From: Roseateles violae
GTDB taxonomy: Bacteria; Pseudomonadota; Gammaproteobacteria; Burkholderiales; Burkholderiaceae_C
DNA: 64,000 bases
NCBI RefSeq assembly: GCF_030410485.1
Contig: NZ_JAUHHC010000006.1
Location: 1 to 64,000 of the forward strand
Direction of reading: 5' to 3'
Made by a program: the position numbers and the translations under genes
Part shown: positions 47,031 through 55,171 of the stretch, piece by piece
Layout: each line of letters begins with the position of its first letter
How positions within the stretch are numbered: position 1 is the stretch's first letter
Notes under the pieces: model-generated
Told to the model about the DNA's origin: nothing
Seen by the model: the letters and a program-made list of their open reading frames with translations, nothing else
Database searches by the model: none

Positions 47031-47708
47031 ATGAGCAGCAAGAACGAGTCCCCCTCGACGCCGGCGCCGGTGCAGCAGGCCGAGATCGTGCGCGAATACG
47101 GCCCCTTCGAGGGCGCGGCGAAGATCGCCGGCATCACGCACGACGGCCAGCGCGTCTGGGCCGCCACCGGCGAGCGCCTGCTGGCCTTCGATCCGGCCAG
47201 CGGCGAGCCGCTGCGCAGCCTGGAGCGGCCCTGCGACGCCGGCACCGCCTTCGACGGCCGGCATCTCTACCAGATCGCCGAGGCCCGCATCGACAAGATC
47301 GACCCGGCCAGCGGCGCCGTGCTGGCCTCGATCCCGGCGCCGGGGCAGGGCGGCGATTCGGGCCTGGCCTGGGCCGAGGGCAGCCTCTGGGTCGGCCATT
47401 ACCGCGAGCGCCGCATCTACCAGATCGACCCGGCCAGCGGCGCAATCCTGCGCACGATCGCGTCCAACCGCTTCGTCACCGGCGTCAGCTGGGTCGACGG
47501 CGAGCTCTGGCACGGAACCTGGGAGGGCGAGGAGAGCGAGCTGCGCCATATCGATGCGGACAGCGGCGCGGTGCTGCAGCGGCTGGCGATGCCGGCCGGC
47601 GCCTTCGTCAGCGGCCTGGAGTCCGACGGCGCGGAGCTCTTCTACTGCGGCGGCGGCGCCAGCGGCAAGGTCCGCGCGGTGCGACGGCCGCGCAAGGCCG
47701 CGGCCTAA
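47031..47708 (+). CDS. Beta-propeller protein (Vgb/glutamine-cyclotransferase-like)
   Basis: A 225-residue protein of repeated blades, each with a motif like DPASGAVLAS or DPASGAILRT and a W or Y (LWVGHYRERRIYQIDP, LWHGTWEGEESELRHID). No signal peptide is visible, so it is probably cytoplasmic. The ATG at 47031 has an AAGGA upstream. It is 45 bp after the HTH gene and 96 bp before the DUF899 gene; such trios occur in Burkholderiales with no known role. Confidence 0.75.
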   Translation: MSSKNESPSTPAPVQQAEIVREYGPFEGAAKIAGITHDGQRVWAATGERLLAFDPASGEPLRSLERPCDAGTAFDGRHLYQIAEARIDKIDPASGAVLASIPAPGQGGDSGLAWAEGSLWVGHYRERRIYQIDPASGAILRTIASNRFVTGVSWVDGELWHGTWEGEESELRHIDADSGAVLQRLAMPAGAFVSGLESDGAELFYCGGGASGKVRAVRRPRKAAA

Positions 47709-47804
47709 CTCCATCAATTCATTGACCCGTCCCGGCGCGCGCGGGCCGCGCCGCCGTGGATCACTGCGCCTTTTTTTCAACCCCACGAGCAAGGAGCTGA
47801 ACCG

Positions 47805-48578
47805 ATGAGCACCGCCACTAGCACCTCCGATTCCCACCCGGTCGTCTCGCCCGAGCGCTGGCTGGCCGAGCGCCGCCGCCTGCTGGCGCGCGAGAAGGAG
47901 CTGACCCGGCTCGGCGACGAGCTGGCCCGCGAGCGCCGCGCGCTGCCCTGGCGGCGCGTCGACAAGCGCTATCTCTTCGACACGCCCGAGGGCGAGCGCG
48001 GCCTGGACCAGCTCTTCGACGGCCGCCGCCAGCTGCTGGTCCAGCATTTCATGTTCGCGCCCGGCTGGGAGCAGGGCTGCAAGAGCTGCTCCTTCATGGC
48101 CGACCATATCGACGGCGCCCGCGCCCATCTGGCGCAGCGCGATCTGAGCTTCCTGGCCGTCTCGCGCGCGCCGCTGGCCGAGATCGAGCGCTTTCGCCAG
48201 CGCATGGGCTGGCGGTTCCGCTGGGTGTCCTCCCAGCACAGCGATTTCAATTACGACTTCGGCGTCTCCTTCACGCCGCAGCAGCGCGCCGAGGGTGCCG
48301 TGCCCTACAACTATGTGCGGCAGCCCTTCCCGCACGAGGAGGCGCCCGGCCTCAGCGTCTTCTACCGCGAGGCGGACGGCAGCGTCTTCCACTGCTATTC
48401 CAGCTATGGCCGTGGCGTCGAGGTGATGATGGGCACCTATCCGCTGCTGGACCTGGCGCCCAAGGGCCGCGACGAGCAGGCGCTGGCCTACAGCATGGAA
48501 TGGGTGCGGCATCACGACCGCTATGACGCCCCGGCCTCGACCCCGGCCGCGGGCGGCTGCTGCGCGGCCCAGCGCTGA
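47805..48578 (+). CDS. DUF899 thioredoxin-like protein
   Basis: A 257-residue member of the DUF899 family, which has a thioredoxin-like fold. Typical blocks are HPVVSPERWLAERRRLLAREKELTR, FMFAPGWEQGCKSCSFMADH with the conserved Cys pair, DLSFLAVSRAPLAEIERF and DFNYDFGVSFT. The tail ends GGCCAAQR. An AAGGAG ribosome site precedes the ATG. Its function is unknown; redox or stress roles are suggested for the family. Confidence 0.9.
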   Translation: MSTATSTSDSHPVVSPERWLAERRRLLAREKELTRLGDELARERRALPWRRVDKRYLFDTPEGERGLDQLFDGRRQLLVQHFMFAPGWEQGCKSCSFMADHIDGARAHLAQRDLSFLAVSRAPLAEIERFRQRMGWRFRWVSSQHSDFNYDFGVSFTPQQRAEGAVPYNYVRQPFPHEEAPGLSVFYREADGSVFHCYSSYGRGVEVMMGTYPLLDLAPKGRDEQALAYSMEWVRHHDRYDAPASTPAAGGCCAAQR

Positions 48579-48589
48579 GGCGATCCGCC

Positions 48590-49204
48590 ATGGCCGCCGA
48601 CATCGGTCCCTGGCCCTGGCTGGCGCTGGCCGGCCTCGGCGCCCTGCATGGCCTGAACCCGGCCAGCGGCTGGCTGTTCTGCGCGATCGATGGCCGGGGT
48701 CGCGGCCTGCTGGCGCTGGCCGGTGGCCATCTGGCCTCGATCGCGCTGGTGGCCGCTGTGTTCCCCATGGGCCTGAATCCGGACCGCCGGCTGCTTTATG
48801 CGCTCGGTGCCGCCTTGCTGATCGCCATGCTGTGGCTGCGGCGCCGAAGGAGCGGCGGCAGCGGCTGGCTGGTCGGGCTGGGCGCGCTGCTGGGCGGCTG
48901 CACGCAGGGCAGCGGCATGCTGCTGCTGCCGGCCCTGCTGCCGCTATGCCTGGGCGAGGGGCCGGCACGCCAGATCACCGCCTCCGGTTCGCTGGCGCTG
49001 GGGCTGGCGGCGCTGGCCGTGCACATGGCCGCGATGCTGGCGACGGCCGGTCTGCTCGCGCGGACCCTGGGCCGCTATTTGCGCAGCAGATCGAGCAGCG
49101 TCCGCGCGACGACCTGGGTCGCGCGGCGCAGATCGTCGAGGACCAGATGCTCGTCGGCGCGCTTGGCCTGGCTTTCCAGCACCGTGCGCGGGCCGGCGCC
49201 ATAG
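48590..49204 (+). CDS. Membrane protein of unknown function
   Basis: A 204-residue protein with five to six hydrophobic segments (GLGALHGLNPASGWLFCAI, LALAGGHLASIALVAAVF, LGALLGGCTQGSGMLLLPAL). The N-terminal motif GALHGLNPASGW recurs in small membrane proteins near DUF899 genes. The last 40 residues are Arg/Ser-rich and read antisense to the end of the M20 hydrolase gene (49075-49204), so the natural C-terminus may have been lost or replaced by read-through. It is 11 bp after the DUF899 gene. Confidence 0.6.
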   Translation: MAADIGPWPWLALAGLGALHGLNPASGWLFCAIDGRGRGLLALAGGHLASIALVAAVFPMGLNPDRRLLYALGAALLIAMLWLRRRRSGGSGWLVGLGALLGGCTQGSGMLLLPALLPLCLGEGPARQITASGSLALGLAALAVHMAAMLATAGLLARTLGRYLRSRSSSVRATTWVARRRSSRTRCSSARLAWLSSTVRGPAP

Positions 49205-50307
49205 ATGGCCGCCGGGATGCCCTGCTCGCCATAAAGCCGCACATCGGTGTACAGCGGCGTGCCCGAGGTCGGGATGGGTTCGCCGAACACCGCCTCGCCA
49301 TGTCTTTGCAGCGCCTCGACCAACGCTTGGTTGCCGGGCAGCGGCTGCAGCGCGCGGGCCAGCAGCAGGCGCTTGATCTCGACCGTGATGCCGGGGCAGC
49401 TTGCGGCGGCTGCGGCGATCGCCGCGCGGACTTGGGTCTCGACGACGGCCGGGTCTTCCTCGGGAATCATCCGCCGGTCGAGCTTGAACACCACCTTGCC
49501 GGGCACGACATTGGTATTGCTGCCGCCCTCGATGCGGCCGACGTTCAGGTAGGGGTGCTTGATGCCCTCGACCCGGCTGCTGATCTTCTTGTATTCGAGG
49601 TTCTGCGCGTACAGCGCATTCAGGATCGCCACCGCGCCCTGCAGCGCATCGACGCCGGTGTCGGGGATGGCCGCATGCGCCATCTTTCCATGCACCGTCA
49701 CCTCCAGCTGCAGGCAGCCGTTGTGGGCGGTGACGACCTGGTAGCTGAAGCCGGCGGCCAGCAGCAGATCGGGCTGGGTGAGGCGCTTCTTCAGGAGCCA
49801 GCCCGGGCCCAGCTCGCCGCCGAATTCCTCGTCATAGGTGAAATGCAGCTCGACCCCGCCCTGCAGCGGCAGGCCCAGCGCTTCCAGCGCGCGCAGCGCA
49901 AAGGTGTAGGTCGCGAAATCGCTCTTGCTGACGGCGGCGGCGCGGCCGTAGAGCTTGCCGTCGACGATCTCGCCGCTGTAGGGGCCGTGGGTCCAGCCCT
50001 CGCCCGGCGGCACGACATCGCCATGCGCGTTCAGCGCGATCACCGGCCCGCCCTCGCCATAGCGGCGGCGCACGATCAGATTGGTGATCGACTGCATGCC
50101 CTGGGCCTGGACCTCGGCGGCCGGCACCGGATAGGCGTCGGCGGGCAGGTCCATCGCGGCCAGGAGGCGCGCGGTCAGTTCCGCATGCGGCGCGTTGTCG
50201 CCGGGCGGCGTGTCGGTCGGCTGGCGGACCAGGGCCTGCAGAAAGCCGATCTGCTCGTCGAAATGCGCGGCGATCCAGGCATCGAGCTGTTCGTAGGCGT
50301 GACTCAT
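49075..50307 (-). CDS. M20-family metallohydrolase (ArgE/DapE-like)
   Basis: A 410-residue zinc hydrolase of the M20 family. Metal-site motifs are NAHGDVVPPGEGW (His-Asp), YDEEFGGELGPGW (Glu pair), and a later His in RADEHLVL. A dimerisation domain lies in the middle. Relatives deacylate amino acids or amides. It overlaps the fusion gene by 4 bp and shares its operon, so it may act on a ureide or N-carbamoyl intermediate such as ureidoglycolate, which is inference. It converges on the membrane-protein gene with a 130-bp overlap. Confidence 0.88.
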   Translation of the reverse strand: MSHAYEQLDAWIAAHFDEQIGFLQALVRQPTDTPPGDNAPHAELTARLLAAMDLPADAYPVPAAEVQAQGMQSITNLIVRRRYGEGGPVIALNAHGDVVPPGEGWTHGPYSGEIVDGKLYGRAAAVSKSDFATYTFALRALEALGLPLQGGVELHFTYDEEFGGELGPGWLLKKRLTQPDLLLAAGFSYQVVTAHNGCLQLEVTVHGKMAHAAIPDTGVDALQGAVAILNALYAQNLEYKKISSRVEGIKHPYLNVGRIEGGSNTNVVPGKVVFKLDRRMIPEEDPAVVETQVRAAIAAAAASCPGITVEIKRLLLARALQPLPGNQALVEALQRHGEAVFGEPIPTSGTPLYTDVRLYGEQGIPAAIYGAGPRTVLESQAKRADEHLVLDDLRRATQVVARTLLDLLRK

Positions 50308-52076
50308 AGCGACTCCAGCAGCGCCTGAAAGGCCTGCACGCAGAGCTGGGCGTCATCGTTGGTGATGGACTCCAGCGGGTTGTGGCTGATCCCCGAGTTC
50401 TGGCCGCGCAGGAACAGCATGGCCTGCGGCATGGCTTCAAACAGCTTCATCGCGTCGTGGCCGGCCCCCGAGGGCATGCGGAAGACCGGCAGGCCCAGGC
50501 CCTCGACGACCGCCTCCCAGCGCCGCTGCCAGGCCGGGTCGCTGGGCGCGGCCGAGGCCTTCTCGGTCGGCGTCAGCTGGAAGCTCAGGCCGCGGCGCTC
50601 GCAGATGCGCGCCAGCTCGGCCTGCACATCGGCGTCCAGCGCATCGCGCGCCGCATTCGTCGTCGCGCGCAGGTCGAGGCTGAAGCGGCAGCGGCCGGGC
50701 ACGACATTGATCGAGCCGGCCGGCACCTCCAGCATGCCGACGGTGCCGACGACATCGGGCACGGCCGCGGCGCGCTTTTCCACGAAGAGGATCAGCTCGG
50801 CCACGGCGGCCGCGGCGTCGCGGCGCCGGTCCATCGGCGTCGTGCCGGCATGCGAGGCCATGCCCTGGACCTCGCCGACATGGCGGACGCTGCCGTTGAT
50901 GGAGGTCACGATGCCCAGCGGCAGGTCCAGCTCGTTGAGCACCGGGCCCTGCTCGATATGGACCTCGACGAAGCCGCGGTAGCGCGCCGGCTCGCGCTGC
51001 AGCGCCTTGATTGCGTCCAGCGTCGCCGGCAGACCGGCCGCGCGCATGGCCTCGGCCATGCTGATGCCGTCGGCATCCTGCTGCGCGAGCCACTCGGGCT
51101 TGAAGCGGCCGATCAAGGCGCCGGAGCCGAGAAAGGTCGCCTTGTAGCGCTGGCCTTCCTCCTCGGCAAAGGCGACGACCTCGATGCCAAAGGGAAGGCG
51201 GCGGCCGGCGCGCTGCAGCTCGCGCACGCAGATCATCGGCACCAGAATGCCCAACCGCCCGTCGTACTTGCCGGCATTGCGCACGGTGTCGTAATGGCTG
51301 CCGGTGAGCAGGCGCGGCGCATCGGTGTCGCTGCCGTGGTAGACGCCCACGACATTGCCGACCGCGTCGATGCCGACCTCGTCGAAGCCGCAGTCCTCGC
51401 GCATCCAGGCGGCCAGCTGCGCGGCGACCGCGCGATGCGCGTCGGTCAGATAGGTGACGGTCAGCTGCCCCTGTTCCTTGAAGCCGGGGTCCGAATGGAC
51501 GGCCAGCTGCTCGGCCCAGTCCCAGACCCGATTGCCCAGCACCGGCTCGACGCCGAACTTGTCGTTCAGGCGGATCTCGGCGATGCGGTGGATCTGGCGC
51601 AGGCATTCGGCGCGCTCGAAGTCCGGATGGCCCGTCAGGCGCCGTGCGAAGCTGTCGATGATCTCCGCGCGCGTCAGGCCCAGGCCGCGCGGGCCGCGCA
51701 CGGCGAGGATGAAGGGCCAGCCGAACTTGGCCTTGTAGTCGGCGTTCAGTTGCTGGATGCGCGCGAACTCCTCGGGCGTGCAATCGGTCAGCCCGGCCTT
51801 GCTCTGCTCGTTGGTCGACTCGGCCGTCAGCGTCTTCGCCACCATGGCCTTGCCGGCCAGCTCCGGGTGCGCGCGGATCAGGCCCAGCTGCTCCTCGCGC
51901 CGGGCCTCGCGCACGACGCGGGCCAGCGCATGCTTGAGCTGCGCGAGGCTGTCAAAACCGGCGGGAGGCCGTGCGGCGGCGGCTCGTTCGGCGATCCAGG
52001 GCGAATGCTCGTAGACGCCGTCCAGCAGGCGCACGAAGCCCGCCGCATCGGCCCGGTTCAGATCATCCAGCGTCAT
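50304..52076 (-). CDS. Fused OHCU decarboxylase (UraD) and allantoate amidohydrolase
   Basis: A 590-residue two-domain enzyme. Residues about 1-165 are a UraD domain ([31 protein letters not shown] with the catalytic His, [17 protein letters not shown]), which turns OHCU into S-allantoin. Residues about 175-590 are an allantoate amidohydrolase (AllC/HyuC-type M20): metal motifs [40 protein letters not shown] and GAGHDAMKL. It thus supplies two steps of ureide breakdown, flanking allantoinase, whose gene puuE lies directly upstream (6 bp gap). The ATG at 52076 starts the UraD domain cleanly. Confidence 0.93.
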   Translation of the reverse strand: MTLDDLNRADAAGFVRLLDGVYEHSPWIAERAAAARPPAGFDSLAQLKHALARVVREARREEQLGLIRAHPELAGKAMVAKTLTAESTNEQSKAGLTDCTPEEFARIQQLNADYKAKFGWPFILAVRGPRGLGLTRAEIIDSFARRLTGHPDFERAECLRQIHRIAEIRLNDKFGVEPVLGNRVWDWAEQLAVHSDPGFKEQGQLTVTYLTDAHRAVAAQLAAWMREDCGFDEVGIDAVGNVVGVYHGSDTDAPRLLTGSHYDTVRNAGKYDGRLGILVPMICVRELQRAGRRLPFGIEVVAFAEEEGQRYKATFLGSGALIGRFKPEWLAQQDADGISMAEAMRAAGLPATLDAIKALQREPARYRGFVEVHIEQGPVLNELDLPLGIVTSINGSVRHVGEVQGMASHAGTTPMDRRRDAAAAVAELILFVEKRAAAVPDVVGTVGMLEVPAGSINVVPGRCRFSLDLRATTNAARDALDADVQAELARICERRGLSFQLTPTEKASAAPSDPAWQRRWEAVVEGLGLPVFRMPSGAGHDAMKLFEAMPQAMLFLRGQNSGISHNPLESITNDDAQLCVQAFQALLESL

Positions 52077-52081
52077 GGCGC

Positions 52082-53035
52082 TCACTCCCAGACAAAGGCG
52101 GTCCTGGCATCGAAGGGATGGGTGGCGCGCCAATGCCGCGCGATGTCCACCCGCTTGCAGATCCAGACCCGGTCGTGCTTCTCGATGTGGTCGAGGAAGC
52201 GCTGCAGCGCGCGCATGCGGCCGGGCCGGCCCAAGAGCCGGCAGTGCATGCCGATGCTCATCATCTTCGGCGCGTCGGCGCCTTCGGCATAGAGCACATC
52301 GAAGCTGTCGCGCAGATAGTCGAAGAACTCGTCGCCATGCGAAAAGCCCTGCGGCAGCGCGAAGCGCATATCGTTGCAGTCCAGCGTGTAGGGCACGACC
52401 AGATGCGGGCTGAGCGCGCCGTCGCTCTTCCTCACCTGCAGCCAGAAGGGCAGGTCGTCGCCGTAGTAGTCGCTGTCGTAGTCGAAGCCGCCCTGCTCGG
52501 CGACCAGGCGGCGGGTGTTGGGGCTGTCGCGGCCGGTGTACCAGCCGGTCGGGCGAGCCAGGGTCAGGCGCTGGATGGTGGCGATCGCGCGCTGCATATG
52601 CTCGCGCTCGGTGGCCTCGTCGACGTTCTGGTAGTGGATCCAGCGCAGGCCGTGGCAGGCGATCTCGTGATCGAGCTCGACGAAGGCCTGGGTCAGCTCC
52701 GGATGCCGCTCCAGCGCCATCGCGACGCCGAACACGGTCAGCGGCAGCGCGCGCTTCTCGAACTCGCGCAGGAGCCGCCAGACGCCGACCCGCGAGCCGT
52801 ACTCGTAAATGCCCTCCATGCTCAGATGCCGGGCCGGGTAGGCGGCCGGGTTGAACATCTCGGACAGGAACTGCTCGCTGCCGGCATCGCCGTGCAGCAC
52901 CGAGTTCTCGCCACCTTCCTCGTAGTTCAGCACGAACTGCACGGCGATGCGGGTCTGGCCCGGCCACTGCGCCTGCGGCGGGTTCTCGCCATAGCCGATC
53001 AGGTCGCGCGGATAGCGGGGTGGGGTGTCGCTCAT
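52082..53035 (-). CDS. puuE: Allantoinase, polysaccharide-deacetylase type
   Basis: PuuE opens the hydantoin ring of allantoin to allantoate without needing the dihydroorotase fold. The 317 residues have the family opening [20 protein letters not shown], the [14 protein letters not shown] block, the catalytic region [32 protein letters not shown] and [14 protein letters not shown]. Its start overlaps the gntR stop by 4 bp (53032-53035), and the fusion gene follows 5 bp later. These are tightly coupled steps of urate degradation. Confidence 0.95.
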   Translation of the reverse strand: MSDTPPRYPRDLIGYGENPPQAQWPGQTRIAVQFVLNYEEGGENSVLHGDAGSEQFLSEMFNPAAYPARHLSMEGIYEYGSRVGVWRLLREFEKRALPLTVFGVAMALERHPELTQAFVELDHEIACHGLRWIHYQNVDEATEREHMQRAIATIQRLTLARPTGWYTGRDSPNTRRLVAEQGGFDYDSDYYGDDLPFWLQVRKSDGALSPHLVVPYTLDCNDMRFALPQGFSHGDEFFDYLRDSFDVLYAEGADAPKMMSIGMHCRLLGRPGRMRALQRFLDHIEKHDRVWICKRVDIARHWRATHPFDARTAFVWE

Positions 53036-53712
53036 GATGTCGTCAGCGCCTCGGCGAGGTCCTGGATGCGCGGCTTCAGCCGCAGATTGGCCTCGACATT
53101 GCCGAGGTGCTGTTCGAGCAGCTCGAGCGCCGCCTTCGCATCGCCGCGCGCCAGCGCGTCGACGATGGCGGCATGCTCCCGCTGCGATTCGTCGGCCGAA
53201 TGCGAGCTCTGGTACATCAGCGAGATCAGCGAGCTGCGCGAGAGCAGATCGCCAAGCAGCTGGGCCAGCACCTCGTTGCCCTGCATGCGCGCCAGCAGCA
53301 CATGGAAGTCGGCCAGCAGCCGCGTGCGGCCCGAGACGTCGCTGCGCGCGATCGCCTCGCGCTCGGCGCGCAGATGGGCGCGCAGCTCGGCCAGCTGCCC
53401 GGCCGTGATCGTCCGGGCCAGGCGGGCCAGCATCGCCGCCTCCAGCATCTGCCGCACCTCGAAGACCTGGCGCGCCTCCTCGACACTGGGCTCGGCGACG
53501 AAGGCGCCGCGCGCCGGCGTCAGGGTGACGAGCCGATCGCGGCTGAGCTGGTTCAGCGCCTGGCGCACCAGCGTGCGCGAGACCTTGAAGATGTCGGCCA
53601 GCTTCTGCTCGGCCAGCTTGGTGCCCGGCATCAGGCGCCGCTCGACGATGGCCTGCGTGATCGCGGCGGCGATGCGCTCGGTCGCGGAGGCGGGGGCTTG
53701 CTTGGCTGGCAT
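53032..53712 (-). CDS. GntR-family regulator (FCD type) of the ureide genes
   Basis: A 226-residue regulator. The winged helix-turn-helix (about 10-75: [47 protein letters not shown]) is followed by an FCD effector domain (about 85-210; metal-binding-type His and Asp in [15 protein letters not shown] and [12 protein letters not shown]). It begins the minus-strand operon with puuE and the fusion gene, and it is divergent from uraH. A 14-bp palindrome sits 10 bp upstream of its start, so it very likely regulates itself and the divergent genes. The effector may be urate, allantoin or a breakdown product. Confidence 0.9.
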   Translation of the reverse strand: MPAKQAPASATERIAAAITQAIVERRLMPGTKLAEQKLADIFKVSRTLVRQALNQLSRDRLVTLTPARGAFVAEPSVEEARQVFEVRQMLEAAMLARLARTITAGQLAELRAHLRAEREAIARSDVSGRTRLLADFHVLLARMQGNEVLAQLLGDLLSRSSLISLMYQSSHSADESQREHAAIVDALARGDAKAALELLEQHLGNVEANLRLKPRIQDLAEALTTS

Positions 53713-53721
53713 TGTGTGCCG

Positions 53722-53735
53722 AAGTGTATACACTT
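53722..53735. promoter_or_regulatory. Palindromic operator, gntR / uraH divergent gap
   Basis: AAGTGTATACACTT is a perfect 14-bp palindrome in the 46-bp gap between the gntR start (53712) and the uraH start (53759). FCD-type GntR regulators bind short AT-centred palindromes of this size, so it is the obvious site for the adjacent regulator and would cover both promoters. Confidence 0.75.
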
Positions 53736-53758
53736 TGCCTGAACCGGAGATCACCACA

Positions 53759-54121
53759 ATGGGCAAGCTGACCACACATGTGCTGGACACGATGCAGGGC
53801 CGACCGGCCGCCGGCATGGCCGTGCGCCTGTACCGGCTGGACGGACTCGACGGGCACAAGGTGGAGGCGATCAAGTCGCTGCTGCTGAATGCCGACGGTC
53901 GCGCCGATGCGCCGCTGCTCGAAGGCCCGGCGCTGGAGCCGGGCCGCTACCGCTTGGTCTTCGGCGTGGCCGACTATTTCCGGGGCTGCGGCGTCGAGCT
54001 GCCCGAGCCGCCCTTTCTGGACGAGGTGCCGCTGGACTTCGGCATTGCCGACGAGTCCGCGCATTACCACGTGCCGCTGCTGGCCAGCCCCTGGAGCTAC
54101 TCGACCTACCGGGGCAGCTGA
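53759..54121 (+). CDS. uraH: 5-hydroxyisourate hydrolase (transthyretin-like)
   Basis: A 120-residue HIU hydrolase (PucM/transthyretin family), which converts 5-hydroxyisourate to OHCU. It begins [20 protein letters not shown], with the His-containing N-terminal motif, and ends [18 protein letters not shown], the family's signature C-terminal YRG(S) tetrapeptide. No signal peptide is seen, so it is cytoplasmic. It is divergent from gntR and followed by a repeat-filled gap before xdhC. Confidence 0.95.
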   Translation: MGKLTTHVLDTMQGRPAAGMAVRLYRLDGLDGHKVEAIKSLLLNADGRADAPLLEGPALEPGRYRLVFGVADYFRGCGVELPEPPFLDEVPLDFGIADESAHYHVPLLASPWSYSTYRGS

Positions 54122-54276
54122 CATGATGCCTCTCGTCCAGCGCGTACGCTGGCCGGTCCCCCGAGGGGACGGCGATGCTTGCCGGATCGACCGGCAAGCA
54201 CATCGCCATGGCGGGCCGGCTTGGGGCGGCCCGGCGCTCGACCCGCCGCGGCCTCAATACTTCGTGGCGATCCGCC
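54122..54276 (+). repeat. Structured intergenic repeat element E3 (uraH-xdhC gap)
   Basis: The 155-bp gap contains the hairpin CCAGCG/CGCTGG around CGTA (54137-54152), then a GTCCC/GGGAC-type stem, and the bulged hairpin 54171-54207 (arms GGCGATG/CATCGCC and CTTGCCGG/CCGGCAAG around ATCGA). Read along transcription, element E1 has the same order, loop and bulge, but its stem bases differ at four pairs, all compensated. The copy lies in the same orientation relative to its operon as E1. Confidence 0.75.
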
Positions 54277-55086
54277 ATGCGTGACTGGCAACGGCTGCAA
54301 GAAGTTCTGGCTCAGGAAGGCCGGGCGCTGCTAGTGACGGTGGACCGGGTCGAGGGCAGCGGGCCGCGTGAGGTCGGTGCCTGGATGGCGGTGACGCAGC
54401 CGCGGCGGTGTATCGGCACGATAGGCGGCGGCCGGCTCGAGTTCGATGCGATGGAGCAGGCACGCGCGGATCTGGAGCGCGGCGCCGTCAGCCAGGCCCT
54501 GCGGCGCTATGCCCTGGGGCCGAGCCTGGGCCAATGCTGCGGCGGCGTCGTCCATCTGCGCTACGAGCTGCTGGGCCGCGAGGACATCGCCGGCCTGCGC
54601 GAACGCCTGGCGCAGGAGGGATCTCGGCAGCCGGTGGCGCTGTTCGGCGGCGGCCATGTCGGCGCGGCGATCGTCGAGCTGCTGGGCCGGCTGCCGCTGA
54701 GCGTGCGCTGGATCGACAGCCGCGACGGGATCTTTCCCGAGGCGCTGCCCGACAACGTCGTCGCCGAGCACTCGGACCCGGTCCAGGCAGCCGTGCAAGA
54801 CCTGGCCCCGGGTTCGAAGCTGCTGATCATGAGCTTCAGCCACGCGGAGGACCTGGACATCGTCGCCGCCTGCCTGCGGCGCCAGCGCGAACGCGGCGAT
54901 CTGCCCTTCATCGGCCTGATCGGCAGCAAGAGCAAATGGGCGGCCTTCCGGAACCGGCTCGAGGCGCGCGGCTTCTCGGCCGAGGAACTGGCCCGGGTCA
55001 CCAGCCCGATCGGCCTGCCCGGCATCGCCGGCAAGCAGCCCGCGGTGATCGCAGTGGCCGTCGCGGCCCAGCTCCTGATGGATTAG
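54277..55086 (+). CDS. xdhC: Xanthine dehydrogenase accessory protein XdhC
   Basis: XdhC binds and sulfurates the molybdenum cofactor and hands it to xanthine dehydrogenase. The 269 residues show VTVDRVEGSGPREVGAWMAV, RCIGTIGGGRLEFDAM, GPSLGQCCGGVVHLR with the Cys pair, and the Rossmann block PVALFGGGHVGAAIVELLG. xdhA and xdhB are not in the window. The ATG at 54277 starts the family sequence; the open frame upstream lies in the repeat. It follows uraH in the same direction. Confidence 0.93.
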   Translation: MRDWQRLQEVLAQEGRALLVTVDRVEGSGPREVGAWMAVTQPRRCIGTIGGGRLEFDAMEQARADLERGAVSQALRRYALGPSLGQCCGGVVHLRYELLGREDIAGLRERLAQEGSRQPVALFGGGHVGAAIVELLGRLPLSVRWIDSRDGIFPEALPDNVVAEHSDPVQAAVQDLAPGSKLLIMSFSHAEDLDIVAACLRRQRERGDLPFIGLIGSKSKWAAFRNRLEARGFSAEELARVTSPIGLPGIAGKQPAVIAVAVAAQLLMD

Positions 55087-55171
55087 GGGGTGAGGAGCGT
55101 CGCCTGCTTTGGTTTCTTGATTCTGTCACGGAGCACGCAAACACTTGGGGACCACCTTACAAGGAGACCCC

